Below the pieces are notes generated by a model, which saw only the letters and a list, made by a program, of their open reading frames with translations, had not been told where the DNA came from and did no database searches. DNA of 54,136 nt from Priapulus caudatus (lineage: Eukaryota; Priapulida; Priapulimorpha; Priapulimorphida; Priapulidae). The stretch spans positions 171,126-225,261 of the forward strand of contig NW_014577309.1 of assembly GCF_000485595.1 (NCBI RefSeq). Direction: 5' to 3'. This document shows positions 25,392-39,200 of this stretch, in pieces (within the stretch, counting starts at the first letter, position 1; each line of letters starts with the position of its first letter). The position numbers and the translations under genes are program-made.

Positions 25392-25513
25392 ATTACAAAC
25401 TTTCTGATAGTGCTGTTGAGACTGGCAGTGATGTCTGGCCGAGTTCCCTGTACCGTAGAACTTGCTGCACAACCTGCAGAAATACCCACTAACGGGCACG
25501 ACAAATTCCAGAC
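25392..25513 (-). CDS. CIZ1: CIZ1-like exon, matrin-homology 3 zinc finger
   Basis: 122 bp; acceptor TTTCTTTCTTTCTTCAG, donor GTAAGT. It reads LEFVVPVSGYFCRLCSKFY then GTGNSARHHCQSQQHYQKV, a CX2CX12HX5H matrin-type finger. The VP-V-x-G-Y-x-C-R-x-C-x-K-F-Y block is diagnostic of the CIZ1 C-terminal MH3 domain, which in studied animals tethers the protein to the nuclear matrix. Confidence 0.95.
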
Positions 25514-27021
25514 CTGAAGAAAGAAAGAAAAACATCCATAAGTCGCCTCCATAGTTGCGGCCATATAAAACATTCAGACCTATGTCAGCCGACACCGCTA
25601 AATAATGGACACATGTCTATAATGAACTATTATGTCTATAATGCAGTTTTTAGGTGCACTCTTAGGTGTTTTTTGTCTTGAACGGCAGTTACACGGCCGC
25701 CTCCATAAAACGGCCACCTGTTTATAAAAGGTTCTTTTGGTGTTTCCCCTAGAATGGCAGTTACGACTGGAACTCCCTCTACACCGTGGACACCCCTCTA
25801 TAAAGGACACTTTTGGCAAGCTCTATATATCGAACACCTGTCTATAAAGGACACATGTTATTGCCTCTATAGAGTAGACACAAAAATCTATAAGTGACAT
25901 ATATGCTTTCCTTTGAGTGACAGTTATGCAGCCAAACTACCTCTATATAACCTACCTGTCTATAAATGAACAAATTCCCTTTGATTGGCTTTTATGTACA
26001 ATTTGGACTGCTAACCACTGATGCTATTCAACACGATAATTGCCTATTATCTAGCCAAGCAAATTCACATAGTTACTTCTAATGTGTCTAATTATCTAAC
26101 TATCATTTGTCGTCTTCTCCTTGTTAACTCGCCTTCTCAGTTCGGCTCGACACATAAACATACACACACACACGCGCGTGCGCACGCACACATGCGCGCG
26201 CACACACATACACACACACACACATACACACTCACACGCGTGCGCACGCACACATGCGCGCGCACACACATACACACACATACACACACGCGTGCGCACN
26301 NNNNNNNNNNNNNNNNNNNNNNNNNNNNNNNNNNNNNNNNNNNNNNNNNNNNNNNNNNNNNNNNNNNNNNNNNNNNNNNNNNNNNNNNNNNNNNNNNNNN
26401 NNNNNNNNNNNNNNNNNNNNNNNNNNNNNNNNNNNNNNNNNNNNNNNNNNNNNNNNNNNNNNNNNNNNNNNNNNNNNNNNNNNNNNNNNNNNNNNNNNNN
26501 NNNNNNNNNNNNNNNNNNNNNNNNNNNNNNNNNNNNNNNNNNNNNNNNNNNNNNNNNNNNNNNNNNNNNNNNNNNNNNNNNNNNNNNNNNNNNNNNNNNN
26601 NNNNNNNNNNNNNNNNNNNNNNNNNNNNNNNNNNNNNNNNNNNNNNNNNNNNNNNNNNNNNNNNNNNNNNNNNNNNNNNNNNNNNNNNNNNNNNNNNNNN
26701 NNNNNNNNNNNNNNNNNNNNNNNNNNNNNNNNNNNNNNNNNNNNNNNNNNNNNNNNNNNNNNNNNNNNNNNNNNNNNNNNNNNNNNNNNNNNNNNNNNNN
26801 NNNNNNNNNNNNNNNNNNNNNNNNNNNNNNNNNNNNNNNNNNNNNNNNNNNNNNNNNNNNNNNNNNNNNNNNNNNNNNNNNNNNNNNNNNNNNNNNNNNN
26901 NNNNNNNNNNNNNNNNNNNNNNNNNNNNNNNNNNNNNNNNNNNNNNNNNNNNNNNNNNNNNNNNNNNNNNNNNNNNNNNNNNNNNNNNNNNNNNNNNNNN
27001 NNNNNNNNNNNNNNNNNNNNN

Positions 27022-27063
<42 letters not shown>

Positions 27064-27093
27064 TGCGCGTGAGGTCGTGCGTGCGAGCGTATG

Positions 27094-27132
<39 letters not shown>

Positions 27133-29297
27133 GCGCGTGAGGGCGTGCGTGCGAGCGGGGGCAGCGGAGGAGGAGGAGGAGGAGGAGAGGAATTACGGGT
27201 AAGAAAAAAGCCCGCGCTCAATGACGAGTCAAAATTACCTGCCGACGCAGCTTCAGAGTAATCTCTGTTGCAATCAGGCAATTTAATAAGCATCGATCGG
27301 TGATTAGACGGGCCGCCTGCATTGTTGTCTGCGCGCACGCACGCACGCACCCACGCACGCACGCGCGCACACACACACATGCACACGCATACACACACAC
27401 GTGCGCGCGGATCGGCGCGTGGCAGACGCTTTCCTAATTCCGCGACTCCGGGCGGCGAAATTTTTTTTCCCACTTGAGTTCCGGACCACAGCCAATCAGC
27501 GCACTCCATTCACTCGACTTCCTCGAAGCAACAATGTAAAATGAATACCACCTAACCCTAACCCGTAACCGAACCCTAACACTAACTATCGTCCAACCAT
27601 ATATATATACGAACCATATATTACAAAACACTATCTATGGTGGGTCAGGAACTCAAGTGGGGAAAAAATTCCGACTCCGGGCCGGCCAATGCGTCGATTC
27701 ATTACAATACGTCCAATAGGTTTTCCTTCGGCTTTGCCGGCGAAAGATCGCGCGGGTTTTTGTGTTTTGCCGTGGCAATAAGTCGTCTGCTCGAATGCGC
27801 GGCGGGATTTCTACCCTGCAACGGCAACGAAATGGCGCCGGAGTCGCGAAACCCTGGCTTCGTGCCTGCGTGCGTGCGTACGTACGTGATCATGAGCACC
27901 TACCGACAGTCGTGTTAGGATCGTACGGCCCGAGAGACTCCGCCGAAGTCGGCTTGGAGTCAACCAACGCGGTCTTTCCCGAGGCGCCCGCATTCTGAAA
28001 CAGGCGGACAATAAAAATAAAAATAAACACTCAGCGGCAAAAGTCTCCGGCTCAGCGATGTCAAGCGAGTGAACATGCGTGTTTGTAAGACACAGGCGGA
28101 TGTTACGCCGAGCGTACTGCCGTAGAGCCCGCACCGAGTTTCCTCCCCTCCTCTCCACTACGCAGGGGTCTCGTTCGACCCCAAGCAGTATAGGAGAAGA
28201 CAGTAGTCAACGTACATTACGAGGGCGTGGAGCTCTCTCCCGCTCCATTACCGCTCTGCGGCCACGACTACGTGATGTAACTTCATATATAGCCAGTATG
28301 TGCGAGACCAGTGGGTGGTGCACTAGCACTGGTCACTGTGCCACCGTCACTAGGAACGTCACGCCTTATATACTAATGCTTACGTCAACACTAACGTCAA
28401 TATAATACACACACAGAGTAGCAATACAGTATGAAATAAAATTCAAGAGATTCGTTTTATTAATTTAGTTATTGTTATTGTTAATATTATTACCTTATTA
28501 TTATTTTTACGATTATTATTTGTTTTTTAACTACTAAATATATGTTTATCAAGTATGTAAAAACTACTTCGTGTGAACAGTAATCAGTACTGTCACTATT
28601 GTTTACGCTTAAAAATAATCAAGACTATGGACAGCAATGGATGCAATCGTAGCAACGTTGCAGTGTCACTAAACGTATATATATATATAAACATAAAATA
28701 TGTCACGATGTCTGGGCAGAACTAAACTAAGCCTGCCATCAGACACACCGTAACAGATGCAAGTAGAAAATACTTCATTAGATAATAACCCCGTACGTGT
28801 TTATTCGGTAGAAGATATACACAATATACCTAATACCTTAGTAGAGAACTCAATATACCTTATCTTGCTCGGCAATTGTAAGTGGATGAGTAGTAGCAGA
28901 CTACGTCGCTTATCAATCCACCTACTTCTATCTTAAAAATGTAATTGGCTTGCATATTTCTACTGACAGATTTTTCCGTCTTTCTACTGACAGAGATTGT
29001 TCCGTCTGTCTTGCGCTATAGCATAGCTCAGCGGCGAGGGAATGTGCGCAAGCCGTGGATGACATTTTGGCTGTTGGTAGTTTTTCGCTCAAATTGACAA
29101 TCTACTCTTGCACGTCACGTGAGATGAACATTTTCTCAGTCAATATTTGTATGTGTGTATGTGTGTGTGCTATCTATATTTATTGTCCGCTAGATCTGCG
29201 GCGAGACCATCAGACATGTCACAACAATAATTTCAGCCGTCAATATGTGTGTGTGCGCGTGTGTGCGTGCGTGTGCGTATGTGTGTGTGTGCATGTG

Positions 29298-29358
<61 letters not shown>

Positions 29359-30206
29359 GTGTGTGCGTGTGTGTGTAGGTGTGTGTGTGTGTGTGTGTGT
29401 GCGCGTGTGTGTGCGTGTGCTTGTGCGTGGGTGTGTGTGCGTGGGCACACACTATATTTATTCCGCCACGTCCACAACGGGGCCATCGTGCGAGAAGTCA
29501 CATCAAGATGGCGAACATGAAGACCTTGCAGGAAAATTAACAAGATTCTTACCAAAGCCCGACCAGCGCGTTGAGTTCATAATGCTCATTACGACATTAC
29601 GTTACGTGGCAATGCAACAGCGTGTGCGTTGCTCCGCCACGCCATCATATAACAACACGCTCCTGTGCGCGGGACATCGTGTTTTTGAGTAGGTTTCAAA
29701 CGAACTCCCGCTATGTTAAAAACACAATTTCTATGAACTTTTCTAATTTTGTTAATTTTGTTTCTGCCCCCGCGCGCGTTTTTCTTAGTGCCGTCGGCTC
29801 GTTAAAAAAAACCGTAACACGTTCGAATTCACTAGCGCTGCATAAATATTCAAAATATGATTAAAATGCAATAAAAGTTCGGATAATTAGGAAACATTAC
29901 CTGACGGCGAGCTAAAATTAAAAGCGAATAATTCAGTCGTGTGCATTATCCCTCCTCCCAAAAGTGGGGGGAGTGGGCGATGGAAAACGTTTGCAAATTG
30001 ATTATTTTTTTATTTAATTAACTTGCCCTAATGAAATTCCATAATTAAAAACTTCACGGCTATATAATGAATATCGGAGTGAGTAACGGCATGCTTTTTA
30101 CGGGATTCCTCAGAAGTCAGGTTCAAAGCCGGGAAGTGGCCAATAAAAATGACTTAGCGAAAACGCTTCCGACGAAAATCAAATCTTATTAGAACATTCT
30201 TGCCGC

Positions 30207-30246
<40 letters not shown>

Positions 30247-33200
30247 TATGATACCAGTCCATCCGATCCATTTATTATTGAAACGGACCAATATGAAAAA
30301 AAATTGAACCTCGCAATGTCAGGAAGATTGCTGTAATAAGAATTGTCGACTATATTTTAAGTGGGTGTGCGTGCGATGGGGGATTACGTTGCTATATATA
30401 TAGCAACAGGTGTCAATAGATTGGAACCAAGAGAATGGGTGAAATTAATTCAAAAAGAGAAAAAATGACAAGTAAATTGTAACTGATTAAGGTAACTGAA
30501 GATGAAATGTGAAAAATTAGTTGTACACCGTGTTAATCTATAGAGGCATGACAATAGAACAGCCATTAACGACAAAGAAAATGTTGTTTTAAGTAATAAC
30601 ATTAAATCTGCCCATTTTTATGTCATAGCACTGAACTTAAACATATTGCCCTCTAACCTTCTTTCTTTAAATATGAATTTTGAAGAAAGAAGCTGCATCG
30701 GAGCCTGAGTCATAAAGCATAAACCTCCGCATCAAACCCACTGTGTAATACAATAGGAGAAACTGTTCCACATTGCCACTTCTCAAGTATGGAGCATAGC
30801 AATCCAGACTCAAGAAATTGATTTGTCAAACATGAACTTTATTTTCAACTCCATAGCAAATAAGTATATGTTTAACACAACATCCCTGAAAGGCAAACTG
30901 GGTTATGATATTAGATTTTTAACGAGAAAGATGCAGATAACGTGATACCTGATAAGAACATGTAACGTATAAAGAAATATTATAATGCAATGGCTTTACC
31001 TCGTATACGACCGGACGGGCATTTATTTCAATAAAACCAAGCATAATATCTGTCATTAACCTGTGTTATCGGTATGTTAATGGAGTCTGCATAATACCGG
31101 ACGTTACGATTTTGCATGAGAAATTACATTCGCATAGTTTAAAACGGACAATTTCATCTGTAGTTTTACTTATGTATATATATACATATATATAAAAATA
31201 TATATATATATAATGTAATATATTTTAAACTATTTTGAATTCGAACTAATGAATTATATCAGAGATATTCCAAACAGAACATTCCTCCAATCCCCCCTCC
31301 CCACCTGATATTCGTCTTAGAGTGAAAGCAGAACCCCCCCCCCCACCGTAAGAGTATAAACCTTGATGACTCGCAGAATAAGTCCATCAGCAATCTACTA
31401 TAATAAAGCCAGCCGCCTCGCACGCCTCGCCCGCCGCACCGACTGACAGCCATAAATCTTCGTGATGCCCAGTAATGGGTCGGGCATTTACTTTCGGATT
31501 ACTCCTAATACCTATTCATATTTCGGTGTCTGCTCTGACAGCGACAGATAACATGACAAATTGTGCTAGACTGCTGCGATCGCTATATATAACGTCACTT
31601 GCCCATGACGCGACAGCGGCAAGCCAGCAGCTGCATGTACACGCTGCAATTTAACACGCTGCAATTTAACACGCTGCAATTTCCTCACGAAGCCGCTCGA
31701 AGGATATTTCCGCATCGACGGCCGGCCGACGCACTCGGTCGCCTCTCGTATCGACGATGTTTTCAATGTTTTACGACGCGGCGGCGCATTGGTTACCAGA
31801 TTGGAAACGGTGATCGGCAGTTTTGCGGGAGTTAATAGCGGCAGACAGGCGCATCACGAACGACTGCGTGCTTGGTTGGTTGGTTAGTCACTACACGCAA
31901 CCCATTTACAGTTCTCGCGCACGTGTGCTTACCTTTATATTACCCTGGTCGAGAGCTCCTACTTTGGTCTCCTGGCCCTGCGAATAATATCACACACACA
32001 CACACACACTGCTGTTAGTTTCGAATAACTTATATAGTTACATTATACAACCATATTTATGCCTATACTGATATTTGTTTCATTGAAAAGTGTCAGTGGT
32101 GCACGTGAAATACAGTTATGATGCAACTAGGTAGATAATGATAATATCCGATCATAATTTATTATACATAGGCCCCCCCTATGTATAAATATATATACAT
32201 ATTATATACACACATATTTATATATAATATAGAGCAAAATATTAATAAACGATACTTTTACACAATACTGATTTGGCAAATAGAAAAATGCCAAGTACAT
32301 AAAATATATACTATAGTTTGAAATCATATTCGTACTTATTGCACCAATCGTATTTCTACTGTACCCCTACTGTCCTTTGCTGCAGCACAACAGACGTATA
32401 TATATATACTTCAATACAGTTTTATAAGCTCTGTCCTTACTTGCTTTGAAATTGCTGTAGAAAGTTCAAAAAGAGAAAAAAAGTGTAGCAAGTGATGTAG
32501 TGACGAAACACAGAAAAGCACTAAGTCTTGCCATTCATGTGAAAATGGCTTTGAACAAATTTGACACGAAAGTAATAGAAATTGCATGTGCCATAATCCT
32601 GTCTGAATAACCTTTTTGGCACCATTAAACAGAATGAAAAAAATGTAAAAGAATTTTGCTAAACCTTTCTAAAACTACTCTGTGACACCTGATGAAGAGA
32701 TATGTCCCCTGGCTGCCACCATTGTTATCACACAGAACATACACGGTTTTTCGCCAGCTTTCTCGTGCACAACAGCAAATCCGACAGCACAGAATTTATA
32801 TATCCCGCAACGCCACCTAGTGTCTCTCCGTGTGCCACATGCAAACTTGCTACACTACGTCATTCGACAAACCAAGAAGGATCTGCTATTCTGCCTCATT
32901 CCCTCGACTGTTTCGCGTACGTACTACGTAGGTTGATACTGTTATCAGCATATAGGGTATACGCCACCTATAGAGGCTTATGCTCATATATTTCGGATCC
33001 GCCAGGAAATTAACTACGTACGTTACTGATAAAGTGCCTATGAATCTATCTTCCAAACTTACTCTCTGACAGTGCGTTAATTTTACAGCTGATATTTTAT
33101 TACGATTTCACTGGCGTCCTGGAGTGGTCATTTTTCACAAGATTATTTGGTTCCGGCATAACCAATGCAAACACATCTGGCTACGGCAACTTGCAGGATA

Positions 33201-36200
33201 CAGCCATGGTTAGATGTAGGCACGGAACCAGCCGAGGTGTAGTGAGTGGGCAACTCACGTTATACAGCCGATGTTAGCAGTAGGTACAAAATCAGCTGAA
33301 TTGCGACACGTTACACTATTAGCACATGAACAAACTCACAGTTTGGCCAGTGGGCGTTGAAACAGCAGAGCCAACCTCTGTCTCCACTTGCTTCTGAGGG
33401 TCAACGGGCTGATTCCTGTGCAGCGAATCCTCAAAGCTCTGTCACCACAAGAAAAACGGAAAACGCACATCAATCACAGAGCTAGCCATAGCAAAGACCC
33501 TACATACCAAGCCGGCGCACTTCCTATTCTTTGCATTGTAATCACAATTTAGAGTCAACACAGTATATGGGATATTTGGCCATAGTGGGGTAATGAGGGA
33601 CGTGGCATGTTGTCAACTACAACGTTCCAAAGTTCCCATGCCGTCACATGTAATCACAAGATCAAGGGTGATCGTTGACTCCATGTTACCGGTAGCGATC
33701 GAAACGAAGGGAAAATCCAATCTCTTAAAGGTTATGATTATGCAAGCACATATACAATTCTAGAAGCTTGATGCGTGTTCCCCACCATAACACTGAACGG
33801 TGGATATCCAGAGCAGCATCAGCTATTAAATTACTAGCTGATAGTAAATAGGAAAACTTCCCTTCATACTGTCATAACGGCACACATACTTGTCCCCATC
33901 GCTAACTGTGGATGAAAGTACACAAGCCAAGTAGAGCGTGCGATCTATCAGTATTTTCCCCGGAGCCTCATTATAAGAGCTAAAGGCGACCGATTCATAC
34001 TTCACCTAAAAGTGGGTATGAGTGTGTTTACTGTTTACATCTCCCATCGGATCACACGAGGTAATTTGTTAGTCGTTAGTTAACGGCTAGTCATACGAAC
34101 AATTGCAATCTGGTGTGACCTTGGCAGAGGGCATATCAGAGAAATACCGCGACTGCTGTCGTGACTGCGTTCGACTAGAAGCAAGCTGCCACGTACGTAG
34201 CTATCTCTCGCGCAGTGTTCCTCCATTAATCACCAGTATACTTGTGATACTTGTGACTGAATGCATGTATAATATATGTACATATATATATATACATATC
34301 AGTTATCGAGAAATGCCAAGTGCCCACGAGTATTTATACGTCTTTTATCACTGTTATCTCGTGTCTTTATAAACCGAGGGCTTACGCGCCCGTATCGATT
34401 TAATTTCTAGTGCTGCACTCATCGTTTTGCCGACTTAAATGACACGTGGCACAGCTGAAATAGTTTCCCAGTTTTTTTTTACTCAGACGCTACGCTTAAT
34501 TTCTTCGCCAAACGTCGCCGACAATCCGATCTCGACTGTTAGCTCTCGAACATCAAAACCACTTCTCTACGTTTCCTTCACCAGCCGTCTCACGCACCAA
34601 CTTCAACGCGATACACCCGTGAACGCCACAACCGCACGGCAAAATCCAAGCGACAGATCAGGCAGGCAGCTCACACACCACGCGCCGTACAGAACTCGAC
34701 ACGAACGCAATAACACAACTGTTGACGTAGATAAGAGTTCGTGAAAGGTTTCAGTGATTTCGCAAACGATTTCATTTCGGTGTGTGCGAGCTTGTCTCGA
34801 TTCGGTGACTTGCTGATATGCAAGCAATTCCGGTTATTGTAGTGGTAGTGTGGTGTAGTGGTAAGTATTGTAGTGGTAGTGTGGTGTAGTGGTAAGTATT
34901 GTAGTGGTCTCAAAGACGGGAATGGTATGAGAATGGTACACGAGAACGGTCAGGAAGACTGTTTGAAATCACTACGTAATTTAAAAGTAGCACATTAGCA
35001 TCACCATGGTAACACAAGCAAGCAAGGACAATAATGATAACGAAAGATATAGCCTTTATCACCCATCTGTTCTACCCACTATCAATTCTGTACGTTTCAG
35101 TGTCCACTGTCTCATCTAACTTTAGACTAAGGTCAAGGTCACTAGTTAATGTGATCGATATTTCCCACCTCGGGTTTTCTTGCGGCCCAAAGTTGCCAAA
35201 GTCAGTGAAATCCTTTGATCACATTGCAAGGTCGAGTCAATATTTTCGCAGCAAGTTTCAAGTCTTACTAACTTTACTGTTAGGGTTGTATTCCGAGAGC
35301 AAAGTCACTAATTTAGACGGTATCCAACTCGGATAGTTTCCCATCGCCACTTTTTTACCGTCAAAGTTAAGAACGTAATCAAACTGTATTTGCGGTAGCA
35401 GCCTTTCCTGCTTCTACTCTTTCTGCTTGCTTTTGTCTTTTGAGGCTGCTCGTTCTGCCGCTGGAGCCAATACTCGTAATTCTGTTGCCACAGAAACAAG
35501 TGAGCAGACTTCATTAGCGCTGCTAGCCGGGCCAGACGAGTGGGATGCAGCACAACTACGCGGTTTTTCCTGTTGGCATACGTAGGCACCAGACCATTAC
35601 CGATCATTTCCTTCATGCAACTAGCGACAATATAAAAGATTGATCTCAATCGTGCCACTATGATGCAAGCTTGCCAATCAAAGCCATAGAGACATTGTCA
35701 GAGCTGACACCGAACACGAGCATCCACATAACAATAGCAAACTACCGAATTAGGCAGCGCAGCGTGAACAGTAAAATTCTCGCACTTGTCCTCTTAAATT
35801 TTAATTCATCCTGTGAGAGGAGGACTGGGGTCTCCGCACGAAAAACGAGGCTAACTAGGGCAATTTTTGGAAACATGGCTTGCTCCAGGCAGGCAACGCA
35901 CAAAGGGGTTACACGCACGTAACACGGCGGTACAATGACGCACAGTACAACGCAGATACAAGCACGTACACATGCGGTACACGGAAATAGTGTACACGCG
36001 CCGTACACGCAGGTACGCACGTAGTACACGCGGTTACAGTGCGCACGGTGAGAGAAAGAAATAAAAAGACGGCAGATACAAGACGGCACGTACAGGCGGG
36101 TACCCACGTACGTCAACTCACGATACCAACGTACAGCGCAGATACCACGCGCACGTAACAAGGTACACGGCGGAGATAGACACGGCACGTACATCAGCGC

Positions 36201-39200
36201 GGGTACACGGAGATTGACACTGACACGTAACACGCGGGTACACGCAAGGTCCGCACGTACCAGGCGTGGATTCGTCCCGCCAGTCGTGTGCCGCACGTAC
36301 ATGTACAACACGATACACCGTACAGTCAGACGCGGGTAAGCATCGGAGATACAAGGTACGCACGTACACGCCGGTACATCGCGACGTACACGCGAGGGGG
36401 TACAGCGCACGTAACGCCGGGTACACTGAACCGTAGCATCGCAGATACACGCGACGTAACACGTGCGGGTACACCGAGATACAGGCGCACGTACACGTGG
36501 TACACGCACGTCACACGCAAGGTACATGCAGGTACAGGGGCCGCGGTACACCGCGACGTACACGCAGATACACGCACGCGCGGGTACACGCACGTACACG
36601 CAGATACAGCGCCGCACGTACACGTACACGCAGATAGCACGCACGGTTACAGCGTAACACACAGATACAACAACCTGCGTTACACGGCATGTACACGCCA
36701 GGGTACGCTGAGAAAACATGTACGTACATCGCGGTACACCACGTACAACCGACCCACGCGGGTACAGTTCCCGTACGTACAGACCACGGTACACGCAGAT
36801 ACAATGACACGCACATGTATGCGTCACGTGCGCTGTACTCCGCGTGTACGTGCGTGTACCCGCTGACGTGTGCGTGCGTTGTATCTGGCGTGCACGTGCG
36901 TGTACGGGCTGCGTGTACCTGCGGTACGTGCGTGGTACTCCCAGCGTGTACGTGCGGGTGTATCATCCGTGTACCCGCGTGTACGTGCGTGTATGCTGCC
37001 CTGTATCGTGTACGTGCGTGTATATGCGTGTACGTGGCGTGTATCTGCGTGTAACCACGGTGCGTGTCGTGCGTGTACCCTAGCGCTGTAACGTGCGTGT
37101 ATCTCCCCGTGTACGGACCTGGTGTACCGTGCGTGTACTCCGTGAGACCGCAATCCGTGCCACGCTAACCGCGTGTACGTGCGTGTATGCTGCGTGTAAT
37201 GCGGCGTGATCTGCGTGTACCCCGGCCGCGTAGTACGTTGCGTGTACCGTGCGTGTGACCGCACCGCGCGCGTGTCACGTGAGTGTATCGGGTGACGTAT
37301 ACGCCGCGTGAATACGTGCGCTGTAATCTGCGCTGTACGTCGCGTGTATCTGCGTGTACGTGCAAGATGTAACAACGCGTGTTAACGTGCGTGTATCTCC
37401 GTGTAACCAGAAAACAATCGGCGTGTACGGAGGGGCGCGAGACGTGCGTTGTATGCTGCGTGTAAGACGGGCGGTGGAACACGATGGCCGTGTACAGCAG
37501 CCCTCTGTGCGCGCGCATGCCTGAGCAGCCGCATACTGTTTACGAAAAATTAGCCCTAGCGTTAGCCTCGTTTTCCGCGATGCGTGAGACGCTGGCCCCA
37601 AGTCATGAAATAGATAATTAAGAAGGGTCTAATCAGGCAGGCCAAGCACGTGACCAGAGCTTGCGCCGCTATGCATTGACTAACAGTGACTACAGTCAAA
37701 TATACCTATCAACCACTTGCATCTTGTATTCAAACGGTAGACTTTTCTACGGTTTAATAAACACCTGTTGTTACTACGAAATGAAGTTCAATGCGAAAAC
37801 TAAGACTTCACTCGTGTGTTGGCTACGGGGTATTAAAACCTCAGAATGGTGCTCGGTAGANNNNNNNNNNNNNNNNNNNNNNNNNCCGCGTGTACGTGCG
37901 TGTATCTGCGTGTACGTGTACGTGCGTGTATCTGCGTGTACGTGCGTGTACCCGCGTGTACGTGCGTGTACCTGCAGGTACGTGCGTGTATCATCGTGTA
38001 CGTGCGTGTATCTGCGTGTACGTGCGTGTACGTGCGTGTACCCCCTCTGTGCGCGCCTGCCTGAGCAGCCATTGTTTACAAAATTGCCTAGCTTAGCCTC
38101 GTTTTCGTGCGTGACCCCAGGTCATGAATAATAATTAAGAAAGGTCTATAGCAGGCAAGCGTGACCGAGACTTGCGCCTATGCTTGATTAACGTGACTCA
38201 GTCAAATATACCTTCACACTTGCATCTTGTATTCAACGTAACCTTTTCTTGGTTTAATATACACTTTTACTACGAATGTAAGTTCAATGCGAAACTAACT
38301 TCACTCGTTGTTCTAGTATTAAACCTCAGATGGTCTCTAGATCTATTTAATCATGCGTTTAATAAACGAACATCGGCTGTAACATAATCAAACTACATGT
38401 GCAGTAGGACACTCACAGCCTTAGCTGCTTCTGCGTCCTCCGCTTTCTTTTCTGGCGGCTCCTTCGACTGCTGCTGAAGCCAGTGCTGATAGTTCTGTTC
38501 ACACGGAAACAAGTGAACACACTTCATTAGCACTTCATTGCTAATGGAGAGTTACCACACCTCCCCAACGTGTACGTAATACAGTGCTTGCTTTGTTTTC
38601 AGTAAACGTGCTAAATGCATAGTTGTAACTTGCATAGATGATAAAGAGACAGATGATGATGATGATAATGACAGAGATAATGATAAGTATCTACTGCTAT
38701 TTACATAATTCCGTAGTTAGTAGAACGGGGGGGGGGGCAACTGCCCCTCTTGTATCCCCCAGACAAATGTAGATAATATTGCAATGGCTAATGGCCACGG
38801 TCAACTCGCGGTGGACACAAACCGTGATGGCTTTACCCACCCCCTTCAATCTCAAGGAACAACGCGCAAGCTTTGTCCCCCCTCCCCCTAATCCCCTGTG
38901 ATTCTAGACCCTGTGATCATCTGCATCGCTTCCGCATACAAACGAAGAACTCACAAACTTGTGTCGGTCTAGGTTGCAGTGTCTCACAAATTTCCACGGC
39001 GACGTGAACGTCTGATTGCATTGCTGGCAGCTCGGCCGCTGCTCTCTATTCTTACGCTGAAATTCAGCAAAACGATTCTCGCGTCCAATCTGCGTGTAAA
39101 TGCCGCCTCGCCTCCCCGACTGCAAGCAAGCCAATGCTGGCTGGTGCACACACTTTAACTTAGATCAATATCCAGACCATATAAACATGTAAGGTGGTGG

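Noticed and set aside
26021-27509. ORFs of 270-425 codons across the N gap
   Set aside because: Most of the residues are unknown bases; the rest is CA/TG repeat.
29190-29555. His/Thr and Cys/Val repeat ORFs
   Set aside because: Translations of a TG microsatellite.
34103-35336. ORFs of 80-116 codons in the intron
   Set aside because: No domain, no splice-phase fit to the CIZ1-like gene, and no repeat homology.
35742-37375. Cys/Val/Tyr/Arg ORFs of up to 361 codons
   Set aside because: Frames through the 12-bp array on both strands; no non-repeat domain.
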